Shown: positions 43,886-52,847 of the stretch, piece after piece
Layout of the letters: the number at the start of each line of letters is the position of its first letter
How positions within the stretch are numbered: the stretch's first letter is position 1
Origin: Lachnospiraceae bacterium
GTDB taxonomy: Bacteria; Bacillota; Clostridia; Lachnospirales; Lachnospiraceae
Reading direction: 5' to 3'
Assembly (NCBI GenBank): GCA_910576125.1
Contig: CAJTHM010000012.1
Location: 1 to 64,000 of the forward strand
Length of the DNA stretch: 64,000 bases
Program-made: the position numbers and the translations under genes
Notes under the pieces: generated by a model
Told to the model about the DNA's origin: nothing
Databases searched by the model: none
Seen by the model: the letters and a program-made list of their open reading frames with translations, nothing else

Positions 43886-44794
43886 TTATCCCAGAAATAC
43901 GATTTCCGGCTCCAGGTCCACCCGGAACCGTTCCTTTACCTGCTCCTGTATCTCACTGATAAGCTTCCGCACGTCCACAGCGGTAGCATTTCCGGTATTT
44001 ACCACAAAGCCGCAGTGCTTTTCCGACACCTGCGCGCCGCCTACCCGATATCCGGAAAAACCCGCATCCATTATCAGTTTTCCGGCAAAATGCCCCTCCG
44101 GCCGCTTGAAGGTGCTGCCGGCGCTGGGGTATTCCAGGGGCTGCTTCTCCCTCCGCCTTGCGGCCAGATCTTCCATTTTCGCCCGGATGGCCTCCTTATC
44201 GCCCGGCTCCAGACGGAATGTGACCTGGGTCACCGTAAAGGCGCTGTTCCGAATGACGCTGGTGCGGTAGCCGAACTCCATGGTGTCATTATCCAGCTCC
44301 ATGGATTCGCCCTCTCTGCTCACCACGCAGACCTGAGTCACCACCTGACTCATCTCTCCCCCATAGGCTCCGGCGTTCATCACCACGCCGCCTCCTACGG
44401 TGCCGGGAATGCCCGCCGCGAATTCAAATCCTGTCAGCCCGTGCTCCAGGGCGGCATTCGCCACCTGCCTTAAGGTGGCTCCCGCCTTTGCTATGATATC
44501 GCATCCCCGCACGGAAATGCCGCTCATCTTCTGTCCGATCTGCAGGACTACGCCCCGATAGCCGGCATCGTCCACCAGCAGATTGCTCCCGTTGCCCAGC
44601 ACAAAGAACGGCACGCCCGCCAGATCCAGATACCGCCGCACTTTCCTAAGCTGTTCCTCGTCCTCCAACTGCAAAAAGCAATCGGCAGGTCCCCCTATCC
44701 GAAAGGTAGTATGGCCTGCCATTGGCTCCTGCAAATGGATATTGTCCCGGGGCACGTATCTTTCTAATGCTTCTACCACTGCTCCACTGATCAT
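43886..44794 (-). CDS. murB: UDP-N-acetylenolpyruvoylglucosamine reductase
   Basis: 302 residues, type II MurB. FAD-binding motifs: HTTFRIGGPADCF near residue 28, LGNGSNLLVDD near 67, GIPGTVGGGVVMNAGAYGGE near 130; the C-terminal YPSAGSTFKRPEG carries the catalytic serine and AGFSGYRVGGAQVSEKH the substrate-binding part. It makes UDP-MurNAc for peptidoglycan. It follows glcK by 43 bases. Confidence 0.96.
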   Translation of the reverse strand: MISGAVVEALERYVPRDNIHLQEPMAGHTTFRIGGPADCFLQLEDEEQLRKVRRYLDLAGVPFFVLGNGSNLLVDDAGYRGVVLQIGQKMSGISVRGCDIIAKAGATLRQVANAALEHGLTGFEFAAGIPGTVGGGVVMNAGAYGGEMSQVVTQVCVVSREGESMELDNDTMEFGYRTSVIRNSAFTVTQVTFRLEPGDKEAIRAKMEDLAARRREKQPLEYPSAGSTFKRPEGHFAGKLIMDAGFSGYRVGGAQVSEKHCGFVVNTGNATAVDVRKLISEIQEQVKERFRVDLEPEIVFLG

Positions 44795-44837
44795 TTAAGT
44801 TGACTTCCCTTTTCTATATACTTCCCGATAGCTTGCG

Positions 44838-45785
44838 TTATCCGTTATTCCGAAGAATCAGAGCCGCTGCGCCGTAGATACCCGCGTCATTCCCCAGCTT
44901 CGCCAGAACGAACTTCGCTTCTCTGCACTGAGGGAATGCGTATTTCCTGAAATTCGGCTCCACAAAGGTCAGCAGGATATCCCCTGCCTTGGACACGCCG
45001 CCGCCGATGACGAAGACTTCCGGATTCACCACCGCGGACACGATTGCAAGGCCTTTGCCCAGATATTCGCCGAAACGCTCCGCAATCTCTATGGCCACGC
45101 CATCCCCTGCCTTTACCGCATCGAACACTGTCTTGGCTGTAATCTCGCCCTCACGCAGGGTGCTGGGTTTCCCGTCCTCCCCAAGGCGGCGCTTTGCCAG
45201 GCGCACGATGCCTGTAGCGGAGGCATACTGTTCCAGACAGCCTTTATTCTTGCAGTTGCAGGATTCCGTCTCGCCGTCCTGTATATGAAGATGTCCTATC
45301 TCCCCGCCGGCGCCTGTGGCTCCCGCCAGCAGCCTGCCGTCTACGATGATGCCGCCGCCTACGCCGGTTCCCAATGTCACGGCCACCATATTCTCATATC
45401 CCTTGCCGCCGCCCTGCCACAGTTCGCCGAACGCGGCTACATTGGCATCGTTGGCAGCCTTTACCGGTACCTTAATATATGCATTCAGAGCTTTCGGTAT
45501 GTCAATGGAATCCCAGCCAAGGTTCACTGCCCGACCCACCAGCAGGCCATTGCGGTCCACGGGACCCGGCACACCGATGCCGATTCCGGCCACATCCGCC
45601 TCTTTCAGGCTCTTCTCCTCCATTTTGGCCCTGATGCTCTCCGCCATGTCGGGCAGAATGGCAGCGCCCTGATTTTCCGTCACAGTGGGAATCTCCCACT
45701 TGTCCAGAACCGCTCCCTCCTCATCGAACAGGCCCAGTTTTACGCTCGTTCCTCCTACGTCCACTCCAAATGCATACTTGCTCAT
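44838..45785 (-). CDS. glcK: ROK-family glucokinase
   Basis: 315 residues. ATP-binding GVDVGGTSVKLGLF at the start, catalytic AANDANVAAFGE near 105, GTGVGGGIIVDG near 135 and the ROK zinc motif CNCKNKGCLE near 175. It phosphorylates glucose. ATG 45785 is preferred over an in-frame TTG three codons upstream, which lies one base from AAAGGA. Its place between hprK and murB puts sugar phosphorylation in the same transcript as the carbon-catabolite regulators. Confidence 0.93.
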   Translation of the reverse strand: MSKYAFGVDVGGTSVKLGLFDEEGAVLDKWEIPTVTENQGAAILPDMAESIRAKMEEKSLKEADVAGIGIGVPGPVDRNGLLVGRAVNLGWDSIDIPKALNAYIKVPVKAANDANVAAFGELWQGGGKGYENMVAVTLGTGVGGGIIVDGRLLAGATGAGGEIGHLHIQDGETESCNCKNKGCLEQYASATGIVRLAKRRLGEDGKPSTLREGEITAKTVFDAVKAGDGVAIEIAERFGEYLGKGLAIVSAVVNPEVFVIGGGVSKAGDILLTFVEPNFRKYAFPQCREAKFVLAKLGNDAGIYGAAALILRNNG

Positions 45786-45847
45786 TGTTTCCAATCCTTT
45801 CTATGGGTTTTCGCTATTGCTGTATTTTACGGTTTCGTAAAGACTGA

Positions 45848-46786
45848 TTACATATCCTCGTCCCTGCTCTTCGCAAAAGAATTCTGCACCCGGGTGTAAA
45901 GTTCCTGCGCCGCATTGTAGCCCATCTTCTTCTGGCGATGGTTGACGGCGGCGGACTCGCAGATGACCGCCAGATTCCGGCCCGGACGGATGGGGATGTT
46001 GTAGCACACCACCTTGTTGCCCAGATATTCCGTATAATTCTCTTCCAATCCCAGTCTGTCGTATTCCTTTTCCCTGTCCCAGTCCTCCAGGCGGATGACA
46101 AGGTCTATATTTTGGGTATCCATGACGGAGGAGGCGCCGAACAGCGCTTTCACGTCCACCACGCCGATGCCCCGCAGTTCGATCAGATGCTTCAGCATAT
46201 CGGGGGCGGAGCCTACGAGCGTGTCGTCGCTGACTTTCCTGATTTCCACCACATCGTCCGTCACCAGGCGGTGTCCCCTCCGAATCAGTTCCAGCGCCGC
46301 CTCGGACTTGCCGATGCCGCTCTCGCCGGTAATCAGCAGTCCCTCTCCGTAGACATCCACCAGCACGCCGTGGACGGAGATACAGGGGGCGAGCTTCACG
46401 TTCAGCCACCTGATGGACTCGGCCATGAAGTTCGACGTGGTCATCCTGGAAGACAGAACCGGTATCTTGTGGGCAACCGCCGCCTCCAGGAAAATGGAAT
46501 CCGGCTTCAGTTCCCGGCAGAACACTACTGCCGACACGTCGTATTCCATGAATTCGTTGTAGATTTCCCGCTTTCTCGCGTCGGAAAGGCCTTCCATGTA
46601 GGTGTATTCCACAAAGCCGATAATCTGGAGCCTTGTGGCGTCAAAATGATAGAAATAGCCCGTCAGCTGCAGGGCAGGGCGGTTGATTTCGGGCTGGGTA
46701 AGCCGGATATCCGACACGTCGATCTGGGGCGTAAGGTTCTCCAGCTTCATTTTTTCGATAAGATGGGTCAGTCTGACACTTTCCAT
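45848..46786 (-). CDS. hprK: HPr kinase/phosphorylase
   Basis: 312 residues. N-terminal domain with SSRMTTSN, catalytic domain with Walker A GESGIGKSEAALEL near residue 155, the RGHRLVTDD(D/A) block near 172 and the family signature ELRGIGVVDVKALFG near 205. It phosphorylates Ser46 of HPr and Crh when glycolytic intermediates are high and reverses this otherwise. First gene of the operon that ends with the Crh-like protein, its probable substrate. Confidence 0.96.
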   Translation of the reverse strand: MESVRLTHLIEKMKLENLTPQIDVSDIRLTQPEINRPALQLTGYFYHFDATRLQIIGFVEYTYMEGLSDARKREIYNEFMEYDVSAVVFCRELKPDSIFLEAAVAHKIPVLSSRMTTSNFMAESIRWLNVKLAPCISVHGVLVDVYGEGLLITGESGIGKSEAALELIRRGHRLVTDDVVEIRKVSDDTLVGSAPDMLKHLIELRGIGVVDVKALFGASSVMDTQNIDLVIRLEDWDREKEYDRLGLEENYTEYLGNKVVCYNIPIRPGRNLAVICESAAVNHRQKKMGYNAAQELYTRVQNSFAKSRDEDM

Positions 46787-46853
46787 GGCTTGTCTCCTAA
46801 TCGGATTCCTTCCTTTTGTATCCGTTTCCGCGCTGGGCTTTTATAGTATCTTG

Positions 46854-46882
46854 ATTGTAACACAAGAAAAACATAATGTGAA
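46854..46882 (-). promoter_or_regulatory. Promoter of the hprK operon
   Basis: Reverse strand TTCACA (46877-46882), 17-base spacer, TACAAT (46854-46859), 68 bases before the hprK ATG. It lies just inside the boundary of the AT-rich island, so insertion upstream left it intact. The stretch 46890-47040 holds no gene I can recognise. Confidence 0.7.
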
Positions 46883-47041
46883 GAGGTTCTAAATAAAAAA
46901 GAATGCCAAAAGGAATCATTGCGGCGATGCAACAACCGCCAGCTCTCCCCTACTGTCAAGCTTTCAAAAACAATATAATTCACCGACAGCTATTATTTGG
47001 CAATTCTTTATCAGTCAAGATTTCAAGAACTTTTTGACAAG

Positions 47042-47258
47042 TTATCTCTTTCTTAGGTCACATAGCACATTATATACCAGTGCTGTTACTACCGCTGTAG
47101 CATAACTTGGTTCATTTGCAGTGATATATGTTAAACATATCTTTATTGAAGAAGCTTTTGCTTTATTTATTCTGATTTTATTTTCTGTTAAATGTAAATC
47201 TGCCTTTACGCCTACACTAATAACATTATTCCTGTATCAATAATAGCAATCTCTGCCA
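47042..47258 (-). pseudogene. Remnant of an S8 (subtilisin-like) peptidase
   Basis: The reverse strand begins MAEIAIIDTGI at 47258, the catalytic-Asp (DTG) block of a subtilase, then stops. Another frame continues NVISVGVKADLHLTENKI and later ANEPSYATAVVTALVYNVL, which matches the region of the catalytic serine (SYA-T/A-A), ending at 47042. Most of the domain, including the histidine block, is deleted and the two ends are out of frame. It lies 9 bases after the RsgA-like gene and so was the last gene of that operon. Confidence 0.6.
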
Positions 47259-47267
47259 TTTTCTTTC

Positions 47268-48227
47268 TCACTTACGCTTATTCTTTCTTGAAGCTTTTAG
47301 TTCTTTAATCAGGCTTTCTTTCTCGTATTCTTTCCCTTTTAGCAAAATCTGTCTTCTTTGTTCCGCTCCAACTAATTTCAGATATCGTAAATAGCGATTA
47401 TAATCCAGTTCTTCTCTTTCTAAGGCTTCCTGAATTGCACATCCTGACTCACTTAAATGTGAACAATTTTTATACTTGCATTTACTTTCCAGTTCCTTTA
47501 TTTCGGGAAACAATTCATCAAGTGTATCTGCATTTGCCGATATACCTACACTGCGAAGACCAGGGGTATCAATTACCACCCTTTTATTTGGCAGTATATA
47601 TATATGCCTTGCTGTTGTCGTATGATGGCCACGATCATCGCCTTTCCGGATATCACCTGTTCTTATAACCTCATCTTTCAGCATCCGATTTATCAAAGAG
47701 GATTTTCCTACGCCGGAGCTGCCCAAAAATATAGCAGTTTCATTTTCATGCCAGTGATTATATAATACTTTCTCTGAATCGACCTGATAGATACTTGTCT
47801 TTTCAACAGGACATTCCGAAAAACGCTTAGAAATGATGCCCGCCAATTCCTCATATCTATCGGTCAAATCCGTTTTTGAAAGGACAAAGCATATCCTAGT
47901 GCCCCCTTCTTTCGCAAGAATATAATACCTTTCCAATCTTGCCAAATTAAAATCCTGATTCGCGCTTGTCATAATAAATGTAATGTCAACATTAGCGGCC
48001 AATCCCTGTATTTTACCTGTCTGCAGCCTACTGACTCGATTTTTTCTTCTGACTATTCCATTAACGTATAATTGTCCATAAACCATTTCACAGGCCAGAT
48101 AATCGCCTACTAAAACCTGATTGTCTATCTTGCCTGAAATAATTGCCCTGTCATATCGACCATCCCGATAGACCAATATATTTTGTGCTGTAAAAACAGC
48201 AGCGCAACGATATAATTCACTCTCCAT
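47268..48227 (-). CDS. RsgA-like circularly permuted GTPase
   Basis: 319 residues. OB-fold-like N-terminus, then the permuted GTPase order: SKTD (G4, 117-120) before GSSGVGKSS (G1, 169-177) and DTPG (G3, 220-223), and the zinc site C250, C255, H257, C263. RsgA assists 30S ribosome maturation. This copy sits inside an ABC-exporter island rather than a housekeeping locus, so it is probably a second, specialised paralogue. ATG 48227 lies within the end of the exporter gene, 9 bases after GGGAGG; overlap 11 bases. Confidence 0.85.
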   Translation of the reverse strand: MESELYRCAAVFTAQNILVYRDGRYDRAIISGKIDNQVLVGDYLACEMVYGQLYVNGIVRRKNRVSRLQTGKIQGLAANVDITFIMTSANQDFNLARLERYYILAKEGGTRICFVLSKTDLTDRYEELAGIISKRFSECPVEKTSIYQVDSEKVLYNHWHENETAIFLGSSGVGKSSLINRMLKDEVIRTGDIRKGDDRGHHTTTARHIYILPNKRVVIDTPGLRSVGISANADTLDELFPEIKELESKCKYKNCSHLSESGCAIQEALEREELDYNRYLRYLKLVGAEQRRQILLKGKEYEKESLIKELKASRKNKRK

Positions 48228-50034
48228 TATCATCATCCTCCCAATTATATTGTCTTGCCTGAAGTTCAAACATCCGTTTGTACTGTGTTTCACTTGACAT
48301 CAGTTCACTGTGTGAGCCCTCTTCTATGACCATGCCCCTGTCCAGCAAAATGATTCGATCGCTCAATTTACAGCTTGACAGACGATGCGATATGAAAATA
48401 GATGCTTTTCCGAAAAGGAGAGCCTCATACTTTTTATAAAGCTGATATTCTGCCTCCGCATCGTATGTGGACATGGGCTCATCCAGAACAAAAAACAGCG
48501 CATTTTTCTTATACATGGAACGCGCTAACGCAATCTTCTGCTGCTGTCCACCCGAGAACTCTACCCCATCATTAGAATAGGCATTTGTGAAATAGGTTTC
48601 GTAGCGATTCGGATAATCGCTGATAAATTCATCTACGCCTGTCCCACGTGAGACATCTGCCAGAAAAGCTGAATCAACATCCGTATCGAAAGACGTTATA
48701 TTGTCCGCAACAGAAAAGGCAAACAAGACAAAATCCTGGAAGACCGAAGAGAACAACCCGATATATTCCTCGTCCGAATACTCGTATATATCCACTCCAT
48801 CCAACAGTATGCTGCCTTCTTCCGGTCGATATAACCTGAGCAATAGTTTCACCAATGTGCTCTTGCCTGCTCCATTGCGTCCTACCAATGAGATTTTCAT
48901 CGGTGCACGAAGTGTCAGATTTATATTTTTCAAGGCATATTCACCGCTTCCCGGATACCTGAAACTTACATTCCGAAACTCTATGGCATGGGATTTTTCA
49001 TCCATGTCTTTATGGACTTCTTCACGCCCCGGCAGCGCATCTTTATATCTCATAAACTCTATGTAATATTCTATATATGCGGCCGCTTCCACATAACTTT
49101 TGCAACTAGATGTGAAAGAGTCCGCATAGGAAATATAATCGTTTACCAGGCCTATAGCAAACGTGAAATCGCTTATAGAGACAATTGATTTCAGACAGGA
49201 AACACCCATTGCCGCAAAAGCCAGCAATTTCACCACGAAATCCCCCATGTCCTGAAAAATAGAATGGCAGAAATTGTATTTCTGTACCTTGGTCTCCATC
49301 TCCATATATAATTTCTTCGCTTTATCGATTTTGTAGAACAGCTTCTTCCTATAGTTGAAAATCCTGTATTCTTTCACATATTCATACTCAGACCCTATCT
49401 CATATAAATAAGAAAGATAGCGATTGTCGATTATCTGCCGCTCCGTGATAGGAACCGTTGCCTCCGCATTTCTTTTGGCCAGAAAAGCTTTGCCTAGCAG
49501 CCCCAATAGGACAATCCCTAAAACCGCAACATTTGTGGTTATCATAAAGATTGTCGCAATTACAATCGCAATTAAGCTGGAAAACGTTTCAACAAAATAC
49601 CATCCTACAGCGGCAATTTTTCCATTTGCGATATATTTAGCAAGCTCTTTCTGATCCTGCATCTCCTTTTTCTCGAAAGTCTGGTAATCAATCTTCATAC
49701 ATTGCGCAAAAAAGGCGTTAAATAAGTTTTCCGTAATCATCTGGTCGCGTACAGGCCTGTCTGTATTGACCGCAACTCGTATCATCTTCAACAGGAACAT
49801 AATCGCTGTCAGTGGAACAAGCATCAGCACATACTCTCGATATTCGATATGATTCGTCAAAGCGTCAATAGTGTATTTCATAATAAAAAGCGCCGGATAC
49901 TTGTCGATGGAAAAGGAAACCACCTCAAGCAACATGATAATTATGTACTTTTTATCATTTTTATAAAGCAGCGAAAAAAAACCAGGCAATGTCTTCAATG
50001 CCTTTACTATCCTGGACTTCTCAAAAGTGTCCAT
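48217..50034 (-). CDS. ABC exporter half-transporter (island, second)
   Basis: 605 residues: an exporter membrane domain of six helices (about 20-310) and an ATPase domain with VGRNGAGKSTLV (Walker A), FSGGQQQK (signature), FFVLDEPMSTYD (Walker B) and ISHRLSS (H-loop). No peptidase domain. The D-loop reads STYD rather than SALD. ATG 50034 follows GGAGGTGATTCGA and overlaps the end of the first half-transporter by 14 bases, so the two are probably a heterodimer. Confidence 0.88.
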   Translation of the reverse strand: MDTFEKSRIVKALKTLPGFFSLLYKNDKKYIIIMLLEVVSFSIDKYPALFIMKYTIDALTNHIEYREYVLMLVPLTAIMFLLKMIRVAVNTDRPVRDQMITENLFNAFFAQCMKIDYQTFEKKEMQDQKELAKYIANGKIAAVGWYFVETFSSLIAIVIATIFMITTNVAVLGIVLLGLLGKAFLAKRNAEATVPITERQIIDNRYLSYLYEIGSEYEYVKEYRIFNYRKKLFYKIDKAKKLYMEMETKVQKYNFCHSIFQDMGDFVVKLLAFAAMGVSCLKSIVSISDFTFAIGLVNDYISYADSFTSSCKSYVEAAAYIEYYIEFMRYKDALPGREEVHKDMDEKSHAIEFRNVSFRYPGSGEYALKNINLTLRAPMKISLVGRNGAGKSTLVKLLLRLYRPEEGSILLDGVDIYEYSDEEYIGLFSSVFQDFVLFAFSVADNITSFDTDVDSAFLADVSRGTGVDEFISDYPNRYETYFTNAYSNDGVEFSGGQQQKIALARSMYKKNALFFVLDEPMSTYDAEAEYQLYKKYEALLFGKASIFISHRLSSCKLSDRIILLDRGMVIEEGSHSELMSSETQYKRMFELQARQYNWEDDDNGE

Positions 50035-51847
50035 TCGAATCACCTCCGGCATATAATGCAGCCTGTGCCTCAAACAGAGAAGCATATTCTCCCTTCTGAT
50101 CCATGAGTTGACTGTGGCCTCCTTTTTCAATGATTTTGCCCTGAGAAAACACTAATATATTGTCGCTGTTTACGCCTGTAGAAAGACGGTGCGTTATATA
50201 AATCAATATGCCCTTTTCCGATACCTGCCTCATTCTTTCGTATATGTTATACTCTGCAACGGCATCTAATCCCGCAGTGGGCTCATCAAAAATTTTCAAA
50301 GGGGACTGTTTATACAGCGTTTTCGCAATCATCATCTTTTGCAGCTCACCGCCTGAGAAACGCACCCCATTCTTGTCAAACTCTTTTCCATAGATGGTAT
50401 ACTCTTTATTCGGCAACGCTTGGATTTTCTCTTCGATACCGACATCCGTGACAACTCTGTGGAAAATATCTTTATCAAATGCTTCCTCCAGTGAGGATAT
50501 GTTGTCAGCTACTGTCAGGTTAAGGAACTTATAATCCTGAAACAGCACCGACAGCAAAGATAAATAGGCATTCCTGTCATATTCGAGAATATTTTTTCCG
50601 TTTAAAGTTATCGTTCCCATTGTAGGCGAATACAGTCTACATAGCAGCTTAATGAAAGTACTTTTCCCAGCCCCGTTCTTACCTACGATGAGGTATGTAT
50701 TCCCTTTTTTCAGCTTTATATTAATGTCAGACAGCGCATCAAAATCTGTATTAGGATAGCGAAAAGACACATTCTTGAACTCTATGACAATATCATCGTC
50801 CTCCGAATACTTCAGCTCATCGTCCCCCTCTCTGGCTGCCTCTAAGGGTTTGAAATACCAATAACTCATAAAATCGTCTAAATAATCAGCATTCAGGAAA
50901 ATATTCATGACACCGGAGGCCAGATTTCCCATGACATTTTGCATCTGCTGATAGGCCGAAAAAAAGAATACAAAATCACTTACTTGAATGGTTCGCAGCA
51001 CCAATACCCGATACGCCAAAATAAGATAAATGACTAACTGCAATATAATATCCGCTATTACATATGTCGCAGAACTATACCGAAAAATCCCCATATATCG
51101 TTTCCATATATTTACTTTTTCCCTGCTGATTTCTCTCAGTTTAGCGTCAAATTTATTTTCCAGATGAAATATGCGAATCTCTTTCGCGAATCTAATGTCC
51201 TCACAAATCTTATGTAAATAGTTGCTTTTTCGGTTGACCTCAGACATTTCTGTCCTGCGGATATACCCGGCTTTCCTGTCGAAAAACTCGGACAGTATTC
51301 TGACCGCAATCGTCATACAGATTGGCAATAACAGCGCGGGTCCAAGAGATAAAATAACAACGCCTATCCCTGACAGCAGTATAAGGTTCGAAATCAGCGA
51401 AAAAAACAAATGGACATTTTTTTCTACGGCTCCCTGTCCATATCCCTCCATCGCTTTGGATTGCAGCACAAAATACTCTTTTGTAGACAGCACAAAATAA
51501 TCCAGCGCATCCGTCTTTTCTATTATCTGCTCTTTTATCAGAAAATCCAGTTTCAATTTTGATTTCACTATTATTTTATCTAAGAGATTGCTGGTCCATT
51601 CTAAGATGAAAATGATTGAAAGAATATAAAATACTGGAAAAATATACGCCCGAAAACCGGATGGCTCCTCTAACCCAGACACTGCCTTTTTCAGCAGATA
51701 CATATATGGAAGTACTTTTAATGCATTGATGAGTTCTTTCAGGAACACCCAAATTAAATAAACCCGGTTAATTGCAGACACAAACCTGACTGCCAGGAAA
51801 CTGACAGCCAGTTTATGCTTCAGTGTACGAAAAAAAGTCTCAGTCAT
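50021..51847 (-). CDS. ABC exporter half-transporter (island, first)
   Basis: 608 residues, six-helix membrane domain and ATPase domain: GKNGAGKSTFI (Walker A), FSGGELQKM (signature), LKIFDEPTAGLD (Walker B), ITHRLS (H-loop). Walker B carries Phe before the Asp-Glu. Its ATG overlaps the stop of the nucleotidyltransferase gene as ATGA. Exporters of this type in such a setting often move modified peptides, but the cargo is not in view. Confidence 0.88.
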   Translation of the reverse strand: MTETFFRTLKHKLAVSFLAVRFVSAINRVYLIWVFLKELINALKVLPYMYLLKKAVSGLEEPSGFRAYIFPVFYILSIIFILEWTSNLLDKIIVKSKLKLDFLIKEQIIEKTDALDYFVLSTKEYFVLQSKAMEGYGQGAVEKNVHLFFSLISNLILLSGIGVVILSLGPALLLPICMTIAVRILSEFFDRKAGYIRRTEMSEVNRKSNYLHKICEDIRFAKEIRIFHLENKFDAKLREISREKVNIWKRYMGIFRYSSATYVIADIILQLVIYLILAYRVLVLRTIQVSDFVFFFSAYQQMQNVMGNLASGVMNIFLNADYLDDFMSYWYFKPLEAAREGDDELKYSEDDDIVIEFKNVSFRYPNTDFDALSDINIKLKKGNTYLIVGKNGAGKSTFIKLLCRLYSPTMGTITLNGKNILEYDRNAYLSLLSVLFQDYKFLNLTVADNISSLEEAFDKDIFHRVVTDVGIEEKIQALPNKEYTIYGKEFDKNGVRFSGGELQKMMIAKTLYKQSPLKIFDEPTAGLDAVAEYNIYERMRQVSEKGILIYITHRLSTGVNSDNILVFSQGKIIEKGGHSQLMDQKGEYASLFEAQAALYAGGDSNGHF

Positions 51848-52323
51848 CGTTTGGCTCCATTATCCTTCATACTTACTTTCAAAAAGTGATATATGTCTTT
51901 GAGAACATCATCCGGATGAATCAATATGTCTATATCTCTTGCAAACCTAAACATCTTTGAATCATCGGGAAACCAACAATAATCAAAACAAATGCCTTTT
52001 ATAAAAGAACTACGTATACCCTCTCTATCAAGAATTGCCTGTATTTCATATTGGTAGTTTGCAAGCATATGCCGATAAGCAACAGATGTTATGCGATACT
52101 TTTGTCGTTCCTCTTTGACTATATCAGAACACTCCCCATCCTTAAATAACATATAACGAGATAGTACAATATTCCGATGCGCAGGTCTAACATATTGATT
52201 TATCAACGCAATATCCAACTTATTTATTTTTTCCTTGACACCTTGTTTTATTCCCTCAAAGCTTAAACCATATAAAGCCAAAAGTGCAATTGCATAATCG
52301 TCCTTATGCATGTTGTCTCTCAT
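51844..52323 (-). CDS. Truncated PF14907-type nucleotidyltransferase
   Basis: 159 residues. HILQREGI-like ILDREGIRSSFIKGICFDYCW leads into RFARDIDILIHPDD, the R..DxDxL metal-binding motif of the nucleotidyltransferase family that occurs in lasso-peptide and related RiPP clusters. Relatives run to about 350 residues; here the protein ends about 25 residues after the motif, at a stop coupled to the next gene. Whether it is functional is doubtful. ATG 52323 has a strong site (AAGGAGAG). Confidence 0.65.
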   Translation of the reverse strand: MRDNMHKDDYAIALLALYGLSFEGIKQGVKEKINKLDIALINQYVRPAHRNIVLSRYMLFKDGECSDIVKEERQKYRITSVAYRHMLANYQYEIQAILDREGIRSSFIKGICFDYCWFPDDSKMFRFARDIDILIHPDDVLKDIYHFLKVSMKDNGAKR

Positions 52324-52567
52324 AACACTCTCCTTCGTAAAGCATTCAACAGAGCCAACGCGCCTATTAAGAAGCGGGAAATCCGTTACTCTTTTTCTTC
52401 GCAATACTATACCTATATCTTATTATATAATATCTCCTCCAACCCCGCACTAACATTCTGCATTGAACTACAACCGAATTACAACAAATAATCTTATCAC
52501 TTTATGTGCATAATGCACAATTCCTTCTTGAACTATCCTTAGTTCCCATGAAAAAGTGGAACTACAT

Positions 52568-52820
52568 TTATCCAATATTCGAAATGTCCACAACAAGCAA
52601 ATTCCAAGTTAATGGATGAATGACATCCGTAATATAGAGCCACTTAAACTCGGGAATTCGGATTAATATATCAAAATCAACATAAAGACTTTTTGATACT
52701 GATCGTTATACTGCCCAATAACCAACCCTAATAACTGCCAATAAAGCATTTTATCCTCTATTTTGGGAAAATAATCGAATAAATACTTTTTGCAAAATAC
52801 ACATTTATCGCTTAAGTCTT
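52568..52820 (-). pseudogene. Possible gene remnant upstream of the nucleotidyltransferase
   Basis: Two adjoining frames on the reverse strand read KCVFCKKYLFDYFPKIEDK...YWQLLGLVIGQYNDQY and then KSLYVDFDILIRIPEFKWLY...LVVDISNIG, together about 85 residues, as if one gene carried a frameshift near 52685. A CxxC pair is present. There is no good start, and I do not recognise it. The rest of 52324-52847 is AT-rich with no gene seen. Confidence 0.3.
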
Positions 52821-52847
52821 ATACGTTTCCTTTCGTTAAAATGTCCT

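Noticed and set aside
45801..46409. Frames overlapping hprK on the same strand
   Set aside because: hprK has all family motifs across its length; the other frames are shadows.
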